A stretch of 64,000 nucleotides of DNA from DAOPZC01 sp035353175 (GCA_035353175.1 DAOPZC010000002.1:1-64000), one strand, 5' to 3'; positions 1 to 8,242 are shown, numbered from the stretch's first letter. The notes: generated by a model from the letters alone, not told the origin. Numbers and translations: made by a program.

Positions 1-82
1 CCCTGTTTTTGTCGTTGTTTTTGTTTTTGAACTCGGATTTGCACTTTAGGACACCGTGCGACAGGGAAGATTCATATAAACG

Positions 83-123
83 AAAAACCCCGTTTTTATT
101 GGGCTTTTTCAATAAAAACGGGG
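83..123 (-). terminator. Intrinsic terminator of tRNA-Val
   Basis: A perfect 14-bp inverted repeat (88-101 with 110-123) encloses an 8-nt loop. On the minus strand it is followed by five T residues. It lies ten bases past the CCA end of tRNA-Val, so it fits a rho-independent terminator for that gene. Confidence 0.8.
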
Positions 124-132
124 TCAAAAGGC

Positions 133-209
133 TGGTGGGCGGTGAGGGACTCGAACCCCCGACATTCTGGGTGTAAACCAGACTCTCTAACCAACTGAGA
201 TAACCGCCC
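133..209 (-). tRNA. tRNA-Val (UAC anticodon)
   Basis: Reading the minus strand gives a complete cloverleaf. The acceptor stem starts GGGCGGT, the D-loop contains AGTTGG, and the anticodon stem-loop is TCTGG/TTTACAC/CCAGA with anticodon TAC. The T-arm contains GGTTCGAGTCC, and the gene ends with an encoded CCA at 133-135. Anticodon UAC decodes valine. The gene stands alone, with an intrinsic terminator directly downstream. Confidence 0.95.
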
Positions 210-336
210 GGAAAGCGGTGCGCATTATGCCGTTTTGTGCGGCACGGATGCAAGCCCGGATTTGAACGCCTTCCCTTTCCGTGCGCATCCGTTACATTGA
301 CTTGCGTCAGGCGAAGGAAGTCCGCCAGAGGGAGTC

Positions 337-413
337 GATTAAGATTAAGATTACGATTATGAGGGAAATCGAACCATCATCATCTTAATCTTGCTCCTAA
401 TCGTAATCCTGAT
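337..413. repeat. GATTAAGATTACGATTA-type intergenic microrepeat, inverted
   Basis: Between tRNA-Val and the SDR gene lies an AT-rich stretch of GATTAA/GATTAC hexamers (337-359). A similar stretch on the opposite strand (380-413) reads on the minus strand as ATTACGATTAGGAG followed by AAGATTAAGATGATG. The two arms are imperfect inverted copies around a ~20-bp centre. The base composition contrasts sharply with the GC-rich genes around it. The function is unknown; a mobile or structural intergenic repeat is possible. The rest of 210-469 holds nothing I recognise. Confidence 0.6.
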
Positions 414-469
414 CCCAACTTGAAGTGATCGGTCAATGTATCGGATGCGCCCGCCCTTTCCGTGCGCGC

Positions 470-1516
470 CTAGGCGAGCATGACCTGTCCGCCCGTCACG
501 GGAATGGCCTGGCCCGTCTCGTAGGCCTGCTCCGTCAGGTAGTAGATGGCCTTCATCACGTCGGGCGTGGTGCAGCCCCGGCGCATCGGCACCTTTGCCT
601 CGTAGAATTTCTTCACGTCCGCGAAGGTCTTGGCGCCCGGCACCTTGCCGCTGTCCAGGTATTGCTTGAAAAGCCCTTTCTGCGGGTCGGACCACAGCGG
701 GCCGTCGTAGAAGTTGCCGGGGCAGATGGAGTTGACTTTGATGCCGTCCTCGACCAGCTCCAGCGCGAAGCTCTGCGTGAGCCCGATGCCGCCGAACTTC
801 GAGCCGGCGTAGGCGCCGTTTTTGTTCGAGCCGACCAGGCCGGATTTGCTGTTGATCTGGACGATGTCGAACCACAGCCCCGGCGCGGCCTGGTGCTGCA
901 GGGCCATGATCGGCGCGACCGTCTGGACCGAGAGGAAGTAGCCCTTGTAGTTGACGCTGGTCACGAAGTCGAGATCTTTGACGGAGAGGTCCTTCACGCT
1001 GCCCGCGCGCAGCACGCCGGCGTTCGCCACAAAGAGGTCCACGCCGCCGAAGGCGCCGACGACCTGCTCCAGCGCCGCGCGCAGCGAGTCGGCGTCCGCG
1101 ACGTTCACGGCCACGCCGATCGCGGCCTCGCGTCCGCAGGCCGCGTTGATTCTGGCGGCGGCGGCGTTCACGCCGTCGACGTTGATGTCGGCGAGGGCGA
1201 CCCACGCGCCCTGCCTGGCGAGATCGGTGGCGATCTCGAAGCCGAAGCCCTGCGCCGCGCCCGTGACGACGGCGATCTTGCCCGCCACGCGCCCGGAGAC
1301 GGCGGGGAAGACGGCTTCATAGGTGCCCAGCGTGTCGAGCGTGACGCGCGTCGCGCCCGCGGGCAGCTGCCGGCGCAGCTCGCACAGCACATCGGCGCAA
1401 CCCGGCGGGACGGAGATCGCGGGCTCCTGACCCGACGGTTCGACGCGCGCGAGGCGGGGAAGGATGTTGTCTTTTGCCATCAGCCCGCGCACGGCGGGCA
1501 GGATCTTGGTCAGCAT
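470..1516 (-). CDS. SDR family NAD(P)-dependent oxidoreductase (sorbitol-6-phosphate dehydrogenase-like)
   Basis: 348 residues. The Rossmann fold begins near residue 79, with the TGAAQGFG dinucleotide motif at 85-92, NAG at 165-167, and a catalytic Ser223/Tyr236/Lys240 set (YAGSK). The C-terminal half, with GNFYDGPLW and ending in VTGGQVMLA, resembles sorbitol-6-phosphate 2-dehydrogenases. A polyol-phosphate or sugar-alcohol substrate is therefore likely but unproven. About 75 residues precede the dehydrogenase domain and match nothing I recognise. The ATG at 1514-1516 has GAGGAA upstream. A Gfo/Idh/MocA oxidoreductase lies 115 bp upstream on the same strand, so the two may form one sugar-oxidation unit. 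The fold is certain; the substrate is not. Confidence 0.85.
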   Translation of the reverse strand: MLTKILPAVRGLMAKDNILPRLARVEPSGQEPAISVPPGCADVLCELRRQLPAGATRVTLDTLGTYEAVFPAVSGRVAGKIAVVTGAAQGFGFEIATDLARQGAWVALADINVDGVNAAAARINAACGREAAIGVAVNVADADSLRAALEQVVGAFGGVDLFVANAGVLRAGSVKDLSVKDLDFVTSVNYKGYFLSVQTVAPIMALQHQAAPGLWFDIVQINSKSGLVGSNKNGAYAGSKFGGIGLTQSFALELVEDGIKVNSICPGNFYDGPLWSDPQKGLFKQYLDSGKVPGAKTFADVKKFYEAKVPMRRGCTTPDVMKAIYYLTEQAYETGQAIPVTGGQVMLA

Positions 1517-1550
1517 AATATCATTTCCTCGGTTGATGTCAGCGAATCCG

Positions 1551-1633
1551 GAACGCTCAGCGTTTAACGCTCAACGCTCAAGTCAGCTCGTACCCCTTGA
1601 ACGTTGAGTGTTGAGCGTTCAGAGTTGAACGTT
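1551..1633. repeat. CAACGCT/TTGAACGTT microrepeat cluster, inverted arms
   Basis: The left arm (1551-1582) consists of heptamer-like units GAACGCTCAGCG and TTAACGCTCAACGCTCAAG. The right arm (1596-1633) carries the complementary units CTTGAACGTTGAG, TGTTGAGCGTT and AGAGTTGAACGTT. Together they can form a large imperfect hairpin. The right arm runs up to the stop codon of the Gfo/Idh gene. The same unit recurs at 22443-22469. It may be a dispersed intergenic repeat family or a transcript-end structure. Confidence 0.65.
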
Positions 1634-2714
1634 ATTTCACTTTGACGGGCTTGCCGCTCTTGGCGGAGGCGTAGAGGGCGTCGATGATCTTCATGAGCTT
1701 GACGGCCTCGTCGGGCGTGTTGAGCGGCTTTTCCTTGCCTTCGAGGGCCAGCACGAAGTTCTTGGCGGCGCGGACGCGGCCCATGGCGGGATCGGCGGCG
1801 GTGACGATGTCGCGGTTCACCGAGCAGCCGTTCTCCTGCGTGTAGAGCTCGCAGGAATCGATGCTGGTCTCGTCGAGCCCGTCGCGGCCGAAGAGGCGCT
1901 TGACGCAGCCGCCGGCCTTCTGGCCCTGGAAGGTGACGCTCACCTCTTCGCGCTTGTTCATCTCGGCCCACGCGTTGCGCAGGAAGAGCACCTGGCCGCC
2001 CTTGAAGCGCACGAAGCCGTGCGCCGAGGCTTCCACGTCGGTGACGCCGTGGGCGACGTCAGGGATGCCCCAGGGGCCCTTGAAGCCCTTGTCGGAGATG
2101 AAGTCGCTGAAGGTCTGCGCCAGCACCCACTCGGGCTGCGGGTAGTCCATGAAGTGGAGGGCGAGGTCGATCATGTGCAGCAGGTCGATGACGGGGCCGC
2201 CGCCGGAGAGCGCCTTGGTGGTGAACCAGCCGCCGAAGCCGGGGATGCCGGTGCGGCGGATCCAGAGCGCCTGCGCGGAGTTGATGCGGCCGACCGCGCC
2301 GTTGTCGAGATACGCCTTCATGGCGAAGGACTCGGGGCGGGCGCGGTTGTTGAAATCGAACATCAGGGTCTTTTTGGCCTTTTTCGCCGCGGCGGCCATG
2401 GCGGTCATCTCGGCGGCGTTGAGCGCCGGCGGCTTCTCGCAGAAGACGCTCAGGCCGGCCTTGAGCGCCTGGATGGCGAGCGGCTTGTGGAATTTGTTCG
2501 GGGTGATGACCGAGACCGCGTCGAGCTTCTCGGACTTGATCATGGCGGCGATGTTGCCGTAGACCTTGGGGATGCCGAATTTGTCCGCCACGCGCTGCGC
2601 CGCGGCCGTGTTCACGTCGGCGATGGCCGCCACGTCCGCCCCGGCTTCTTTGAAACCGGGGATGTGGTAGTTGGTCATGCCGCCGGCGCCGATGATGCCG
2701 ATCTTGATGCTCAT
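1632..2714 (-). CDS. Gfo/Idh/MocA family oxidoreductase
   Basis: 360 residues from the ATG at 2712-2714, chosen because GGGAG sits seven bases upstream and the N-terminus (MSIKIGIIGAGGM) begins directly with the Rossmann glycine motif. A 16-residue upstream extension is unlikely. The family signature EKP follows the nucleotide-binding domain (CEKPPALN), and the GFO/IDH C-terminal domain carries DLLHMID, with the usual catalytic or substrate-binding His region. Such enzymes oxidise or epimerise sugars, inositols or their derivatives with NAD(P). The substrate cannot be read from sequence. It is probably co-transcribed with the SDR downstream. Confidence 0.9.
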   Translation of the reverse strand: MSIKIGIIGAGGMTNYHIPGFKEAGADVAAIADVNTAAAQRVADKFGIPKVYGNIAAMIKSEKLDAVSVITPNKFHKPLAIQALKAGLSVFCEKPPALNAAEMTAMAAAAKKAKKTLMFDFNNRARPESFAMKAYLDNGAVGRINSAQALWIRRTGIPGFGGWFTTKALSGGGPVIDLLHMIDLALHFMDYPQPEWVLAQTFSDFISDKGFKGPWGIPDVAHGVTDVEASAHGFVRFKGGQVLFLRNAWAEMNKREEVSVTFQGQKAGGCVKRLFGRDGLDETSIDSCELYTQENGCSVNRDIVTAADPAMGRVRAAKNFVLALEGKEKPLNTPDEAVKLMKIIDALYASAKSGKPVKVK

Positions 2715-2870
2715 AAATGCTCCCGTTTGCGGACGGTCCGGGGTGCCGTCCCGCTCATTCACAGCTCCCGTCGGCCAGGGCGCGTCCCCGAAGCGTCCGA
2801 ATGCGTGCCCAACGAGAAAATCGAATCAGTGTACGACAAACGCGGCGGCGGCCGAAGCAAAAAACGCGCG

Positions 2871-3635
2871 TCATTCGAAGGCGGCGAGGTTTTTCTCGCG
2901 CAGGCTGACGTAGCCGGGCGCGGAGGGCGTGGGCTTGCCGACGACCAGGTGGTCGACGACGCGGATGCCGAGAATGCGCGCGGCCTCGATCAGGCGGCGC
3001 GTGATGTCGATATCCTCTTTCGACGGCGTGGGGTCGCCGGAGGGGTGGTTGTGCGCGAGGATCACGGAGGCGGCGCTGTAGCGCACGGCTTTGGAGAAGA
3101 CCTCGCGCGGGTGCACGGGGCTCGAGTCGAGCAGGCCGCGCGTGGTCTCGACGGGCTGGCCGATGAGTTTGTTTTTGGTGTCGAGCAGCAGCACCCAGAA
3201 GATCTCCTGCTGGAGTGTGCGGGCGAGGGGGCTGACGATGCGGTAGACGGCTTCGGGCTCGCGGATGGCGGGCGTGTCGGGGCGCGGCCCCTGCCGCGCG
3301 GCGCGCCGCCCGAGTTCGAGCGCGGCGGCCAGCTCCATGCACTTGACCTTGCCGAGCCCTTTGATCTTGCTGCCGAGCAGCTCGGCGAAATCGGCCTTGG
3401 CGAGGTCGGTGAGCCCGCCGAAGCGGCGCAGGATTTCGCGCGCGAGCTCGGTGACATTTTTGCCGGGGACGCCGGAGCGCAGGAGCAGGGCGAGCAGGAT
3501 CTCGTCGGGCACGTGCTCCGCCCCGCGCCGCTGGAACTCCTCGCGCGGCCGCATCTCCTCCGGCAGATTCTTGACCGTGCAGGGCGCGTCGGGATAGACG
3601 GCGCGGTCAGGGGGACACGACGGGTGAGGGTCCAT
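2871..3635 (-). CDS. radC: RadC family JAB domain protein
   Basis: 254 residues. An N-terminal helix-hairpin-helix-like region (LLGSKIKGLGKVKCMEL) is followed by the MPN/JAMM metal site HNHPSGDPTPSKED near the C-terminus. RadC proteins are widespread; the historic DNA-repair assignment is doubtful and the true substrate of the JAB fold is unknown. The start at 3633-3635 is preferred over one 20 codons upstream because GGAGG lies seven bases before it. The start lies inside the last 29 bp of miaA, so translation is probably coupled to it. It is the last gene of a dksA-lspA-miaA-radC run. Confidence 0.9.
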   Translation of the reverse strand: MDPHPSCPPDRAVYPDAPCTVKNLPEEMRPREEFQRRGAEHVPDEILLALLLRSGVPGKNVTELAREILRRFGGLTDLAKADFAELLGSKIKGLGKVKCMELAAALELGRRAARQGPRPDTPAIREPEAVYRIVSPLARTLQQEIFWVLLLDTKNKLIGQPVETTRGLLDSSPVHPREVFSKAVRYSAASVILAHNHPSGDPTPSKEDIDITRRLIEAARILGIRVVDHLVVGKPTPSAPGYVSLREKNLAAFE

Positions 3636-4563
3636 GTTGCCTCCAGATGTCGAGGACCCTCCGGGCGACACGCTCCGGCGGGTCGTTATCCTCAATGTCG
3701 ATCCAGACCGTCCGGGTCTGGTGGCGGAACCAGGTCTCTTGCCGCTTCGCCAGCTGGCGCGTTCGGATCACGATGCGTTCGGACGCCGCGCGCACGGTGA
3801 GCGCGCCGTCGAGCAGGGCGCAGGCCTCGGCGTAGCCGATGGCCTGCGCGGCGGTGGCGGACCAGGCGGGGAAGTCCCGGCGGAGGGCCTGGACCTCTTC
3901 GACGAGGCCGAGCCTGAACATCTGTGCGACGCGGCGCGCGATGCGGGCGTGAAGCTGTTCGCGCGGCAGGCGCAGGGCGGTGACGGGGACGGCGGGCGCG
4001 GCGCGCTTCCACTGCTCCGGGAGGCTGCCGCGCGCCTCGATGTGCTCCAGCGCGCGGATCAGGCGGCGCGGGTTCGCGGGATCGGCGAGCGCGGCCAGCG
4101 CGCCGGGGGCGCGCGCGTCGAGGGCGCGACGGAGCGCGTCGGGCCCTTCGCGCTCAAAGAGCGCCTGCCAGCGGGCACGGGCTGCGGGGTCGGCGGCGGC
4201 GCCGTCGAGCCCGCCGGTGAGCGCCTTGATGTAGAGGCCGGTGCCGCCGGCGACGATGAGGCCGGGCGCTTCAGGCGAGCCGCTTGCCGCGCCGCGGTCG
4301 CGCAGGGCGCGCGCGGCGTCGGCGAGCCAGAGGCCGGTGCTGAAGGGCTCGGCGGGCGAGACCAGGTCGATGCCGAAGTAGGGGACCGCGCCGCGTTCGG
4401 CGCGCGAGGGCTTGGCGGTGCCGATGTCCATTCCCCGGTAGACCAGCATGGCGTCGGCGGAGAGAACGGCGCAGCCGAGCTGCTCCGCGAGCGCTTGCGC
4501 GACGGCGGTCTTGCCGGTGGCGGTCGCGCCGGCGAGAATCCAGGCGTGTGACAAAGGTGCCAT
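3607..4563 (-). CDS. miaA: tRNA dimethylallyltransferase
   Basis: 318 residues, the normal family length. The N-terminal P-loop GATATGKTAVA binds the dimethylallyl diphosphate phosphates. DAMLVYRGMDIGTAKP is the conserved tRNA A37 recognition block, and VAGGTGLYIKALTGG is the next conserved block. The enzyme transfers a dimethylallyl group to N6 of A37 in tRNAs reading UNN codons. It lies between lspA (72 bp upstream) and radC, which overlaps its 3' end. No strong ribosome-binding site precedes the ATG. Confidence 0.95.
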   Translation of the reverse strand: MAPLSHAWILAGATATGKTAVAQALAEQLGCAVLSADAMLVYRGMDIGTAKPSRAERGAVPYFGIDLVSPAEPFSTGLWLADAARALRDRGAASGSPEAPGLIVAGGTGLYIKALTGGLDGAAADPAARARWQALFEREGPDALRRALDARAPGALAALADPANPRRLIRALEHIEARGSLPEQWKRAAPAVPVTALRLPREQLHARIARRVAQMFRLGLVEEVQALRRDFPAWSATAAQAIGYAEACALLDGALTVRAASERIVIRTRQLAKRQETWFRHQTRTVWIDIEDNDPPERVARRVLDIWRQHGPSPVVSP

Positions 4564-4635
4564 CAGGAGCCAGAGGTTCGGGTTGAGGCGTTGGAACCGG
4601 AGCGCGGGCGTGTCCTTCTCGGCACCGCCCGGATC

Positions 4636-5100
4636 CTAATTCTTAACGCCGGCTTTCTTGTCGTGGTGCCACTGGGTGGCGATGAAAAGGAAGACCCCGC
4701 AGCAGATGGAGGCGTCGGCGATGTTGAAGGCGGGGAAGTGGGCTTGTCCCCAGAAGAAATCGAGGAAGTCGACCACGTAGTTCAGGCGGACGCGGTCGAT
4801 CAGGTTCCCGAGGATACCGCCCAGAATCAGCGTCAGGGTGAGGGCGCCGCCCCACAGCGGCCCGAAGAGCTGCTTGCGCTTCCAGACCAGGAACGCGAAC
4901 GTGAGCAGGGAGAAGGCGATCAGAAAGATCTGCTGCCCCGACAGCATGCCCCAGGCGGCCCCGCGGTTCTCCACGTAGCTCAGGCTGAAGAACCCGGGGA
5001 CGACAGGAATAGAGCCCGCCGGCTTCAGGCAGGTGACGGCCCAATGTTTGGCGAGCTGGTCGGCGGCGACCAGAAGCGCGACGAACAGGGGGATGCGCAT
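4636..5100 (-). CDS. lspA: Lipoprotein signal peptidase (signal peptidase II)
   Basis: 154 residues with four hydrophobic segments. The conserved blocks are VENRGAAWG, GNLIDR (99-103), VVDF and FNIADA. The catalytic aspartate dyad is expected at Asp111 and Asp129. The inner-membrane enzyme cleaves prolipoprotein signal peptides before the lipidated Cys. A lipobox protein that it could process is encoded at 46146-47060. It starts nine bases after the stop of the DksA/TraR gene, so the two are co-transcribed. Confidence 0.95.
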   Translation of the reverse strand: MRIPLFVALLVAADQLAKHWAVTCLKPAGSIPVVPGFFSLSYVENRGAAWGMLSGQQIFLIAFSLLTFAFLVWKRKQLFGPLWGGALTLTLILGGILGNLIDRVRLNYVVDFLDFFWGQAHFPAFNIADASICCGVFLFIATQWHHDKKAGVKN

Positions 5101-5109
5101 GGCCGCCCC

Positions 5110-5832
5110 TTATCTGCGTCCGCCGGGACGGGGCGTGCGCTCCATCTCGGACTGGCACTTGATGCAGTTTTTTGCGAAGGGCAGGACGGTCATGCGGGGC
5201 TTGCTGATCAGTTCGCCGCACGTGTCGCAGACGCCGTACGTGCCCTTCTCGATCGAGCGGAGGGCCTCGTCGATGTTGGCGATGAGCTGCTGCTGGCTGC
5301 TGACCTGTTCGAGCGTCTGAAGCCGCATGAAAGCGTCCGTGCCGTCCTCTTCGGGGTTGATCTCGTCCGTGCGCTGGAGCGCGGCGGAGCGCATCGAGCC
5401 GGACTGGCCGGTGATGCGGTCGCGCATGGCGAGAAGCTCGATCTTGAACTGGTCGAGGTCGCGTTTCTGGAGGCGGGCTTTTTTGGGTTCGGCAACCGGC
5501 ACGATTTTCGGGGCAGATTTATGCTCGGTTTTCGGTGTGGGGAGGGTTGCGTTGCTCACGGTTTTCTTGACCAGATCCTTTTTCGGCGCCGCGGCGGTCG
5601 GTATGACCTTCTTGGCCGGCTTCGCCTGAGGCGGAGCTTTTTTCACGGCTTTTTTCTGTTGCACAGATTTCTGAACGGTTTTTTTGGAGAGAAGAGGTTC
5701 GGCGTTCTTCGGTTGCGCTTTCTTGGCGGATCCCTTTAAAGGCCTCGGCATGGCTTTCGCCGCCGAAACATTTTTAGCGTTTGCTTTCTGGCTCCGGGAA
5801 GAGCCGGGCTTATCTTTCTTTGATGTGGCCAT
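5110..5832 (-). CDS. DksA/TraR family zinc-finger protein with long basic N-terminal region
   Basis: 240 residues. Residues 1-118 or so are low-complexity and rich in Lys, Ala and Pro, resembling histone H1-like tails. Residues ~120-240 form the DksA/TraR module: a coiled coil with NPEEDGTDAF and a C-terminal zinc finger, Cys202/Cys205 and Cys223/Cys226. Family members act in the secondary channel of RNA polymerase. The basic tail suggests nucleic-acid binding but that is inference. The ATG has GAGGTG upstream. It is the first gene of a run with lspA, miaA and radC. A DksA-lspA pairing also occurs in other bacteria. Confidence 0.85.
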   Translation of the reverse strand: MATSKKDKPGSSRSQKANAKNVSAAKAMPRPLKGSAKKAQPKNAEPLLSKKTVQKSVQQKKAVKKAPPQAKPAKKVIPTAAAPKKDLVKKTVSNATLPTPKTEHKSAPKIVPVAEPKKARLQKRDLDQFKIELLAMRDRITGQSGSMRSAALQRTDEINPEEDGTDAFMRLQTLEQVSSQQQLIANIDEALRSIEKGTYGVCDTCGELISKPRMTVLPFAKNCIKCQSEMERTPRPGGRR

Positions 5833-5888
5833 GGTTCACCTCTTTCCAAAAAAGCGCTGTTTCTCACGTTCATCCTTGATGGGTCGAT

Positions 5889-5916
5889 AGTATACGCGAT
5901 TAAACAGGGAAGACAA
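5889..5916 (-). promoter_or_regulatory. Predicted sigma-70 promoter for the dksA-like/lspA/miaA/radC run
   Basis: On the minus strand TTGTCT (911-916) and TATACT (889-894) are separated by 16 bp. The start codon lies about 57 bp downstream of the -10. The -10 matches consensus in five of six positions and the -35 in four of six. Confidence 0.45.
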
Positions 5917-5931
5917 GCTGTAAAATGCGCG

Positions 5932-8073
5932 TCACACGGTTTCCTCGGGCTGGAATCTGATCCACGCGCGGATGGTTTCGTCCAGCGGCAGGATCGCCTC
6001 GATCCGGGCCATCTCGTCGCCAGCGGGGCTGGGGATGGGGGCCGGTTCACCGACCGTCTTGCCTTCGATGTTGAGTGCCAGACGGGTCTTGCAGGAGATG
6101 ATGTTGAGGTGCTCGTCGCGGTCCCATTCGCCGAGGATCGTATAGGTGCGGCACGAGCCGTCGGCCATGCGCAGCGACACCGTTGTGCCGGGGCCGACTT
6201 TGTCGCACGGGATGTCGGCGAAATCCGTCCCCTTGACCTGTTTGAGCTCGAGCTGCATCTCGGCCTGGCGCTGCAGAAGCTGGCGCTGCAAATCTTTGGC
6301 GGCCTGGTATTCGAAGTTTTCGCGCAGGTCGCCGTAGCTGCGGGCGGTGGCGATGTCGTGGCTGTTTTTGGGCAGCTCTTCCTCGACGAGGCGCTTGTAC
6401 TGGAGCTGGCGTTCGGCGAGCGAACGCCAAGAGGTCCAGTGCACGACGGAGCCCGCCTGCGGGGCGAGCGTTTTCTTGCGCTCGGCCAACGCGGGGTCGA
6501 GCTTGAGCATGCGTCCCAGAAGCGAGCGGTGGGTCGAGGGATCCCACGCCGGCGAGGCCTGGATGCGCTCGAAGAAGAGCTGGCGCTGCACGGTGTCGAG
6601 CTCCTCGAAAATGGCGTCCAGCCATTTCGGCTGTTCGAAAAGCAGCTTGAGGTTGTTCTGCATGCGCAGGGCTTCGCCCGAAAGCTTGCCCTCCACGAGC
6701 ACGATGGCATGGTTCAGCAGTTCGATCAGCGGCGGCAACGACGGCCAGTTGACCTCTTTGCGGAAACGGAAAATCCAGTTGACCAACGTGGGCGGCGCTT
6801 TGGGCTGGGCGAGCAGATGCCGGCATGCCTCTTCAGCCTCCGGGGTCTCCTTGAGCGTGGTCAGCACCTCGTTGAGGAGGCCGAACGGCATTTTCGGCAG
6901 GGCTTCCAGCATGTGCGCAGAGGCGTGGCTGCCTTCGGCCAGCAGGAAGGTGACCATCGACGCGACATCGCGCACGGGGAGGTTTTCGGCGGCTTCGATG
7001 TAACGGTTTTTGTCCCACAGGTGCGCGCGGAGCTGCTCGGCCGGCGGCGTGAGGAAGCCGAGCTGGTTCACGATGGCGGCGAGCCGGGCGTAAAGGGCGG
7101 CGTCGGTGTTGTACGCGCCTTTGATCGCGAAGCACAGCCGGTCTTCCAGCACGCCGCGGCGGCTGTCTTCCAGCCCGGCGATCCGGTTGACGGCTTCGAG
7201 GTCTGTGATCGCGTCCAGGATCTTGAGGGGATCTTTGGTCACCGCGAGTTTGTCGAACCACTCGTCGCCGTACGTTTCCGCCTCCGCAAGCAGCTGGATC
7301 GATTCGGCCCGTTTCGCAGGGAGGATGATCAGCGGGTCGTTTTTGAGGGTCTTGCGGGCGCTTTCCCAGAAGCTTTTCCAATTCGCCGCGGCGACGAAGC
7401 CCTGACGCGTGAGCAGGTCTTCGATCTTGGTGACCGGCATGTTGCCGAAGCTGCGCAGCGCCTTTTTCACCAGCTCGCCCGCCTGCTCCGCCGCCATTTT
7501 GGCGATGCCGGCTGGATCGTTGTGGCGGAGGGTGAGCAGGTGGTCGTGCGGGGCCCGCTCGAGGGTTTGGCACGCCGCCGTGAAGGTCATCGCATGGTTC
7601 GGCTTGCCCGTGAAGTCGATGGTGATCCGCTTGTAGAAATCGTCGAGGCGCTTGACCGTGCCCAGCCCCCAGGCGGGGTCGATGACCAGCGTGCCGGGCT
7701 TCAGCGCGAGCAGCAGGTCGAGGCTGCGGAAGGATTCGGCGAGCGGTTTATCGCCGAATCCCGCGGTGTCGATCAGGGCGGTGACGAGGCGGTCTTTGCT
7801 GGCCTTCTTGAGCGCGTCGCGGATCCCTGCGGCCTTGAGCGTGGCGGCGAGCGATTCGGTGCGGTCTTTGACAACCTGGTAGAGGCCCGTGAAATCTGCG
7901 GTCTCGATGAGTTCCTGGACGAGCATCGAGGTCCACTCTTCAGCCTTGCTGCTGTTCTCGGTGACGGCGCACGTGTGGATGAGCGTCAGCAGGTCAGCGA
8001 CCGGCAGGGGCTTTTTCTCGATCAGGCCGAGAAATTGAGATTCGATTTGCGAATAAGTGGGTACTGCGTCCAT
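5932..8073 (-). CDS. greA: Long GreA-type transcription elongation factor (Chlamydia-like architecture)
   Basis: 713 residues, against ~158 for standard GreA. The last ~170 residues are the Gre module: a coiled coil containing SYGDLRENFEYQAAKD, equivalent to the catalytic GDLRENAEY tip of GreA, then the C-terminal FKBP-like domain. The ~540 residues before it are helical repeat-like and match nothing I can name. Chlamydia GreA is known to be of this size, so this is a PVC-type variant. Expected role: insertion in the RNA polymerase secondary channel and stimulation of transcript cleavage in backtracked complexes. AAGGA precedes the ATG. The DksA-like gene for another secondary-channel factor is the next gene downstream. 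Confidence 0.85.
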   Translation of the reverse strand: MDAVPTYSQIESQFLGLIEKKPLPVADLLTLIHTCAVTENSSKAEEWTSMLVQELIETADFTGLYQVVKDRTESLAATLKAAGIRDALKKASKDRLVTALIDTAGFGDKPLAESFRSLDLLLALKPGTLVIDPAWGLGTVKRLDDFYKRITIDFTGKPNHAMTFTAACQTLERAPHDHLLTLRHNDPAGIAKMAAEQAGELVKKALRSFGNMPVTKIEDLLTRQGFVAAANWKSFWESARKTLKNDPLIILPAKRAESIQLLAEAETYGDEWFDKLAVTKDPLKILDAITDLEAVNRIAGLEDSRRGVLEDRLCFAIKGAYNTDAALYARLAAIVNQLGFLTPPAEQLRAHLWDKNRYIEAAENLPVRDVASMVTFLLAEGSHASAHMLEALPKMPFGLLNEVLTTLKETPEAEEACRHLLAQPKAPPTLVNWIFRFRKEVNWPSLPPLIELLNHAIVLVEGKLSGEALRMQNNLKLLFEQPKWLDAIFEELDTVQRQLFFERIQASPAWDPSTHRSLLGRMLKLDPALAERKKTLAPQAGSVVHWTSWRSLAERQLQYKRLVEEELPKNSHDIATARSYGDLRENFEYQAAKDLQRQLLQRQAEMQLELKQVKGTDFADIPCDKVGPGTTVSLRMADGSCRTYTILGEWDRDEHLNIISCKTRLALNIEGKTVGEPAPIPSPAGDEMARIEAILPLDETIRAWIRFQPEETV

Positions 8074-8090
8074 TCGTGCGTCCTTGGTTC

Positions 8091-8118
8091 AATATGAAAA
8101 GGGCAAATACTTTATCAA
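8091..8118 (-). promoter_or_regulatory. Predicted sigma-70 promoter of the long greA
   Basis: On the minus strand TTGATA (113-118) and CATATT (091-096) are separated by 16 bp, about 20 bp before the greA start codon. Confidence 0.4.
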
Positions 8119-8186
8119 AAACAGGAACCGATGGGAAGAACGGCGTTGACGGCTTTTAGGGCACGCGGCGCACGGCGCGTGAGGGC

Positions 8187-8211
8187 AGAGAAAAGGGGCG
8201 CGGCGCGCCCC
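8187..8211 (-). terminator. Intrinsic terminator after the uracil-DNA glycosylase gene
   Basis: Minus-strand GGGGCGC/GCC/GCGCCCC stem-loop (8195-8211) followed by TTTTCTCT. It lies ~30 bp past the udg stop codon and upstream of the greA promoter. Confidence 0.7.
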
Positions 8212-8242
8212 CGGGTCGGTGGATCGCCGCTGCGCGCGCGGG

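Noticed and set aside
2019..3800. 593-codon plus-strand frame
   Set aside because: It lies over Gfo/Idh and radC, both strongly supported on the minus strand. Composition is typical of high-GC antisense shadow.
6109..8097. 662-codon plus-strand frame
   Set aside because: Antisense of the long greA; no domain seen.
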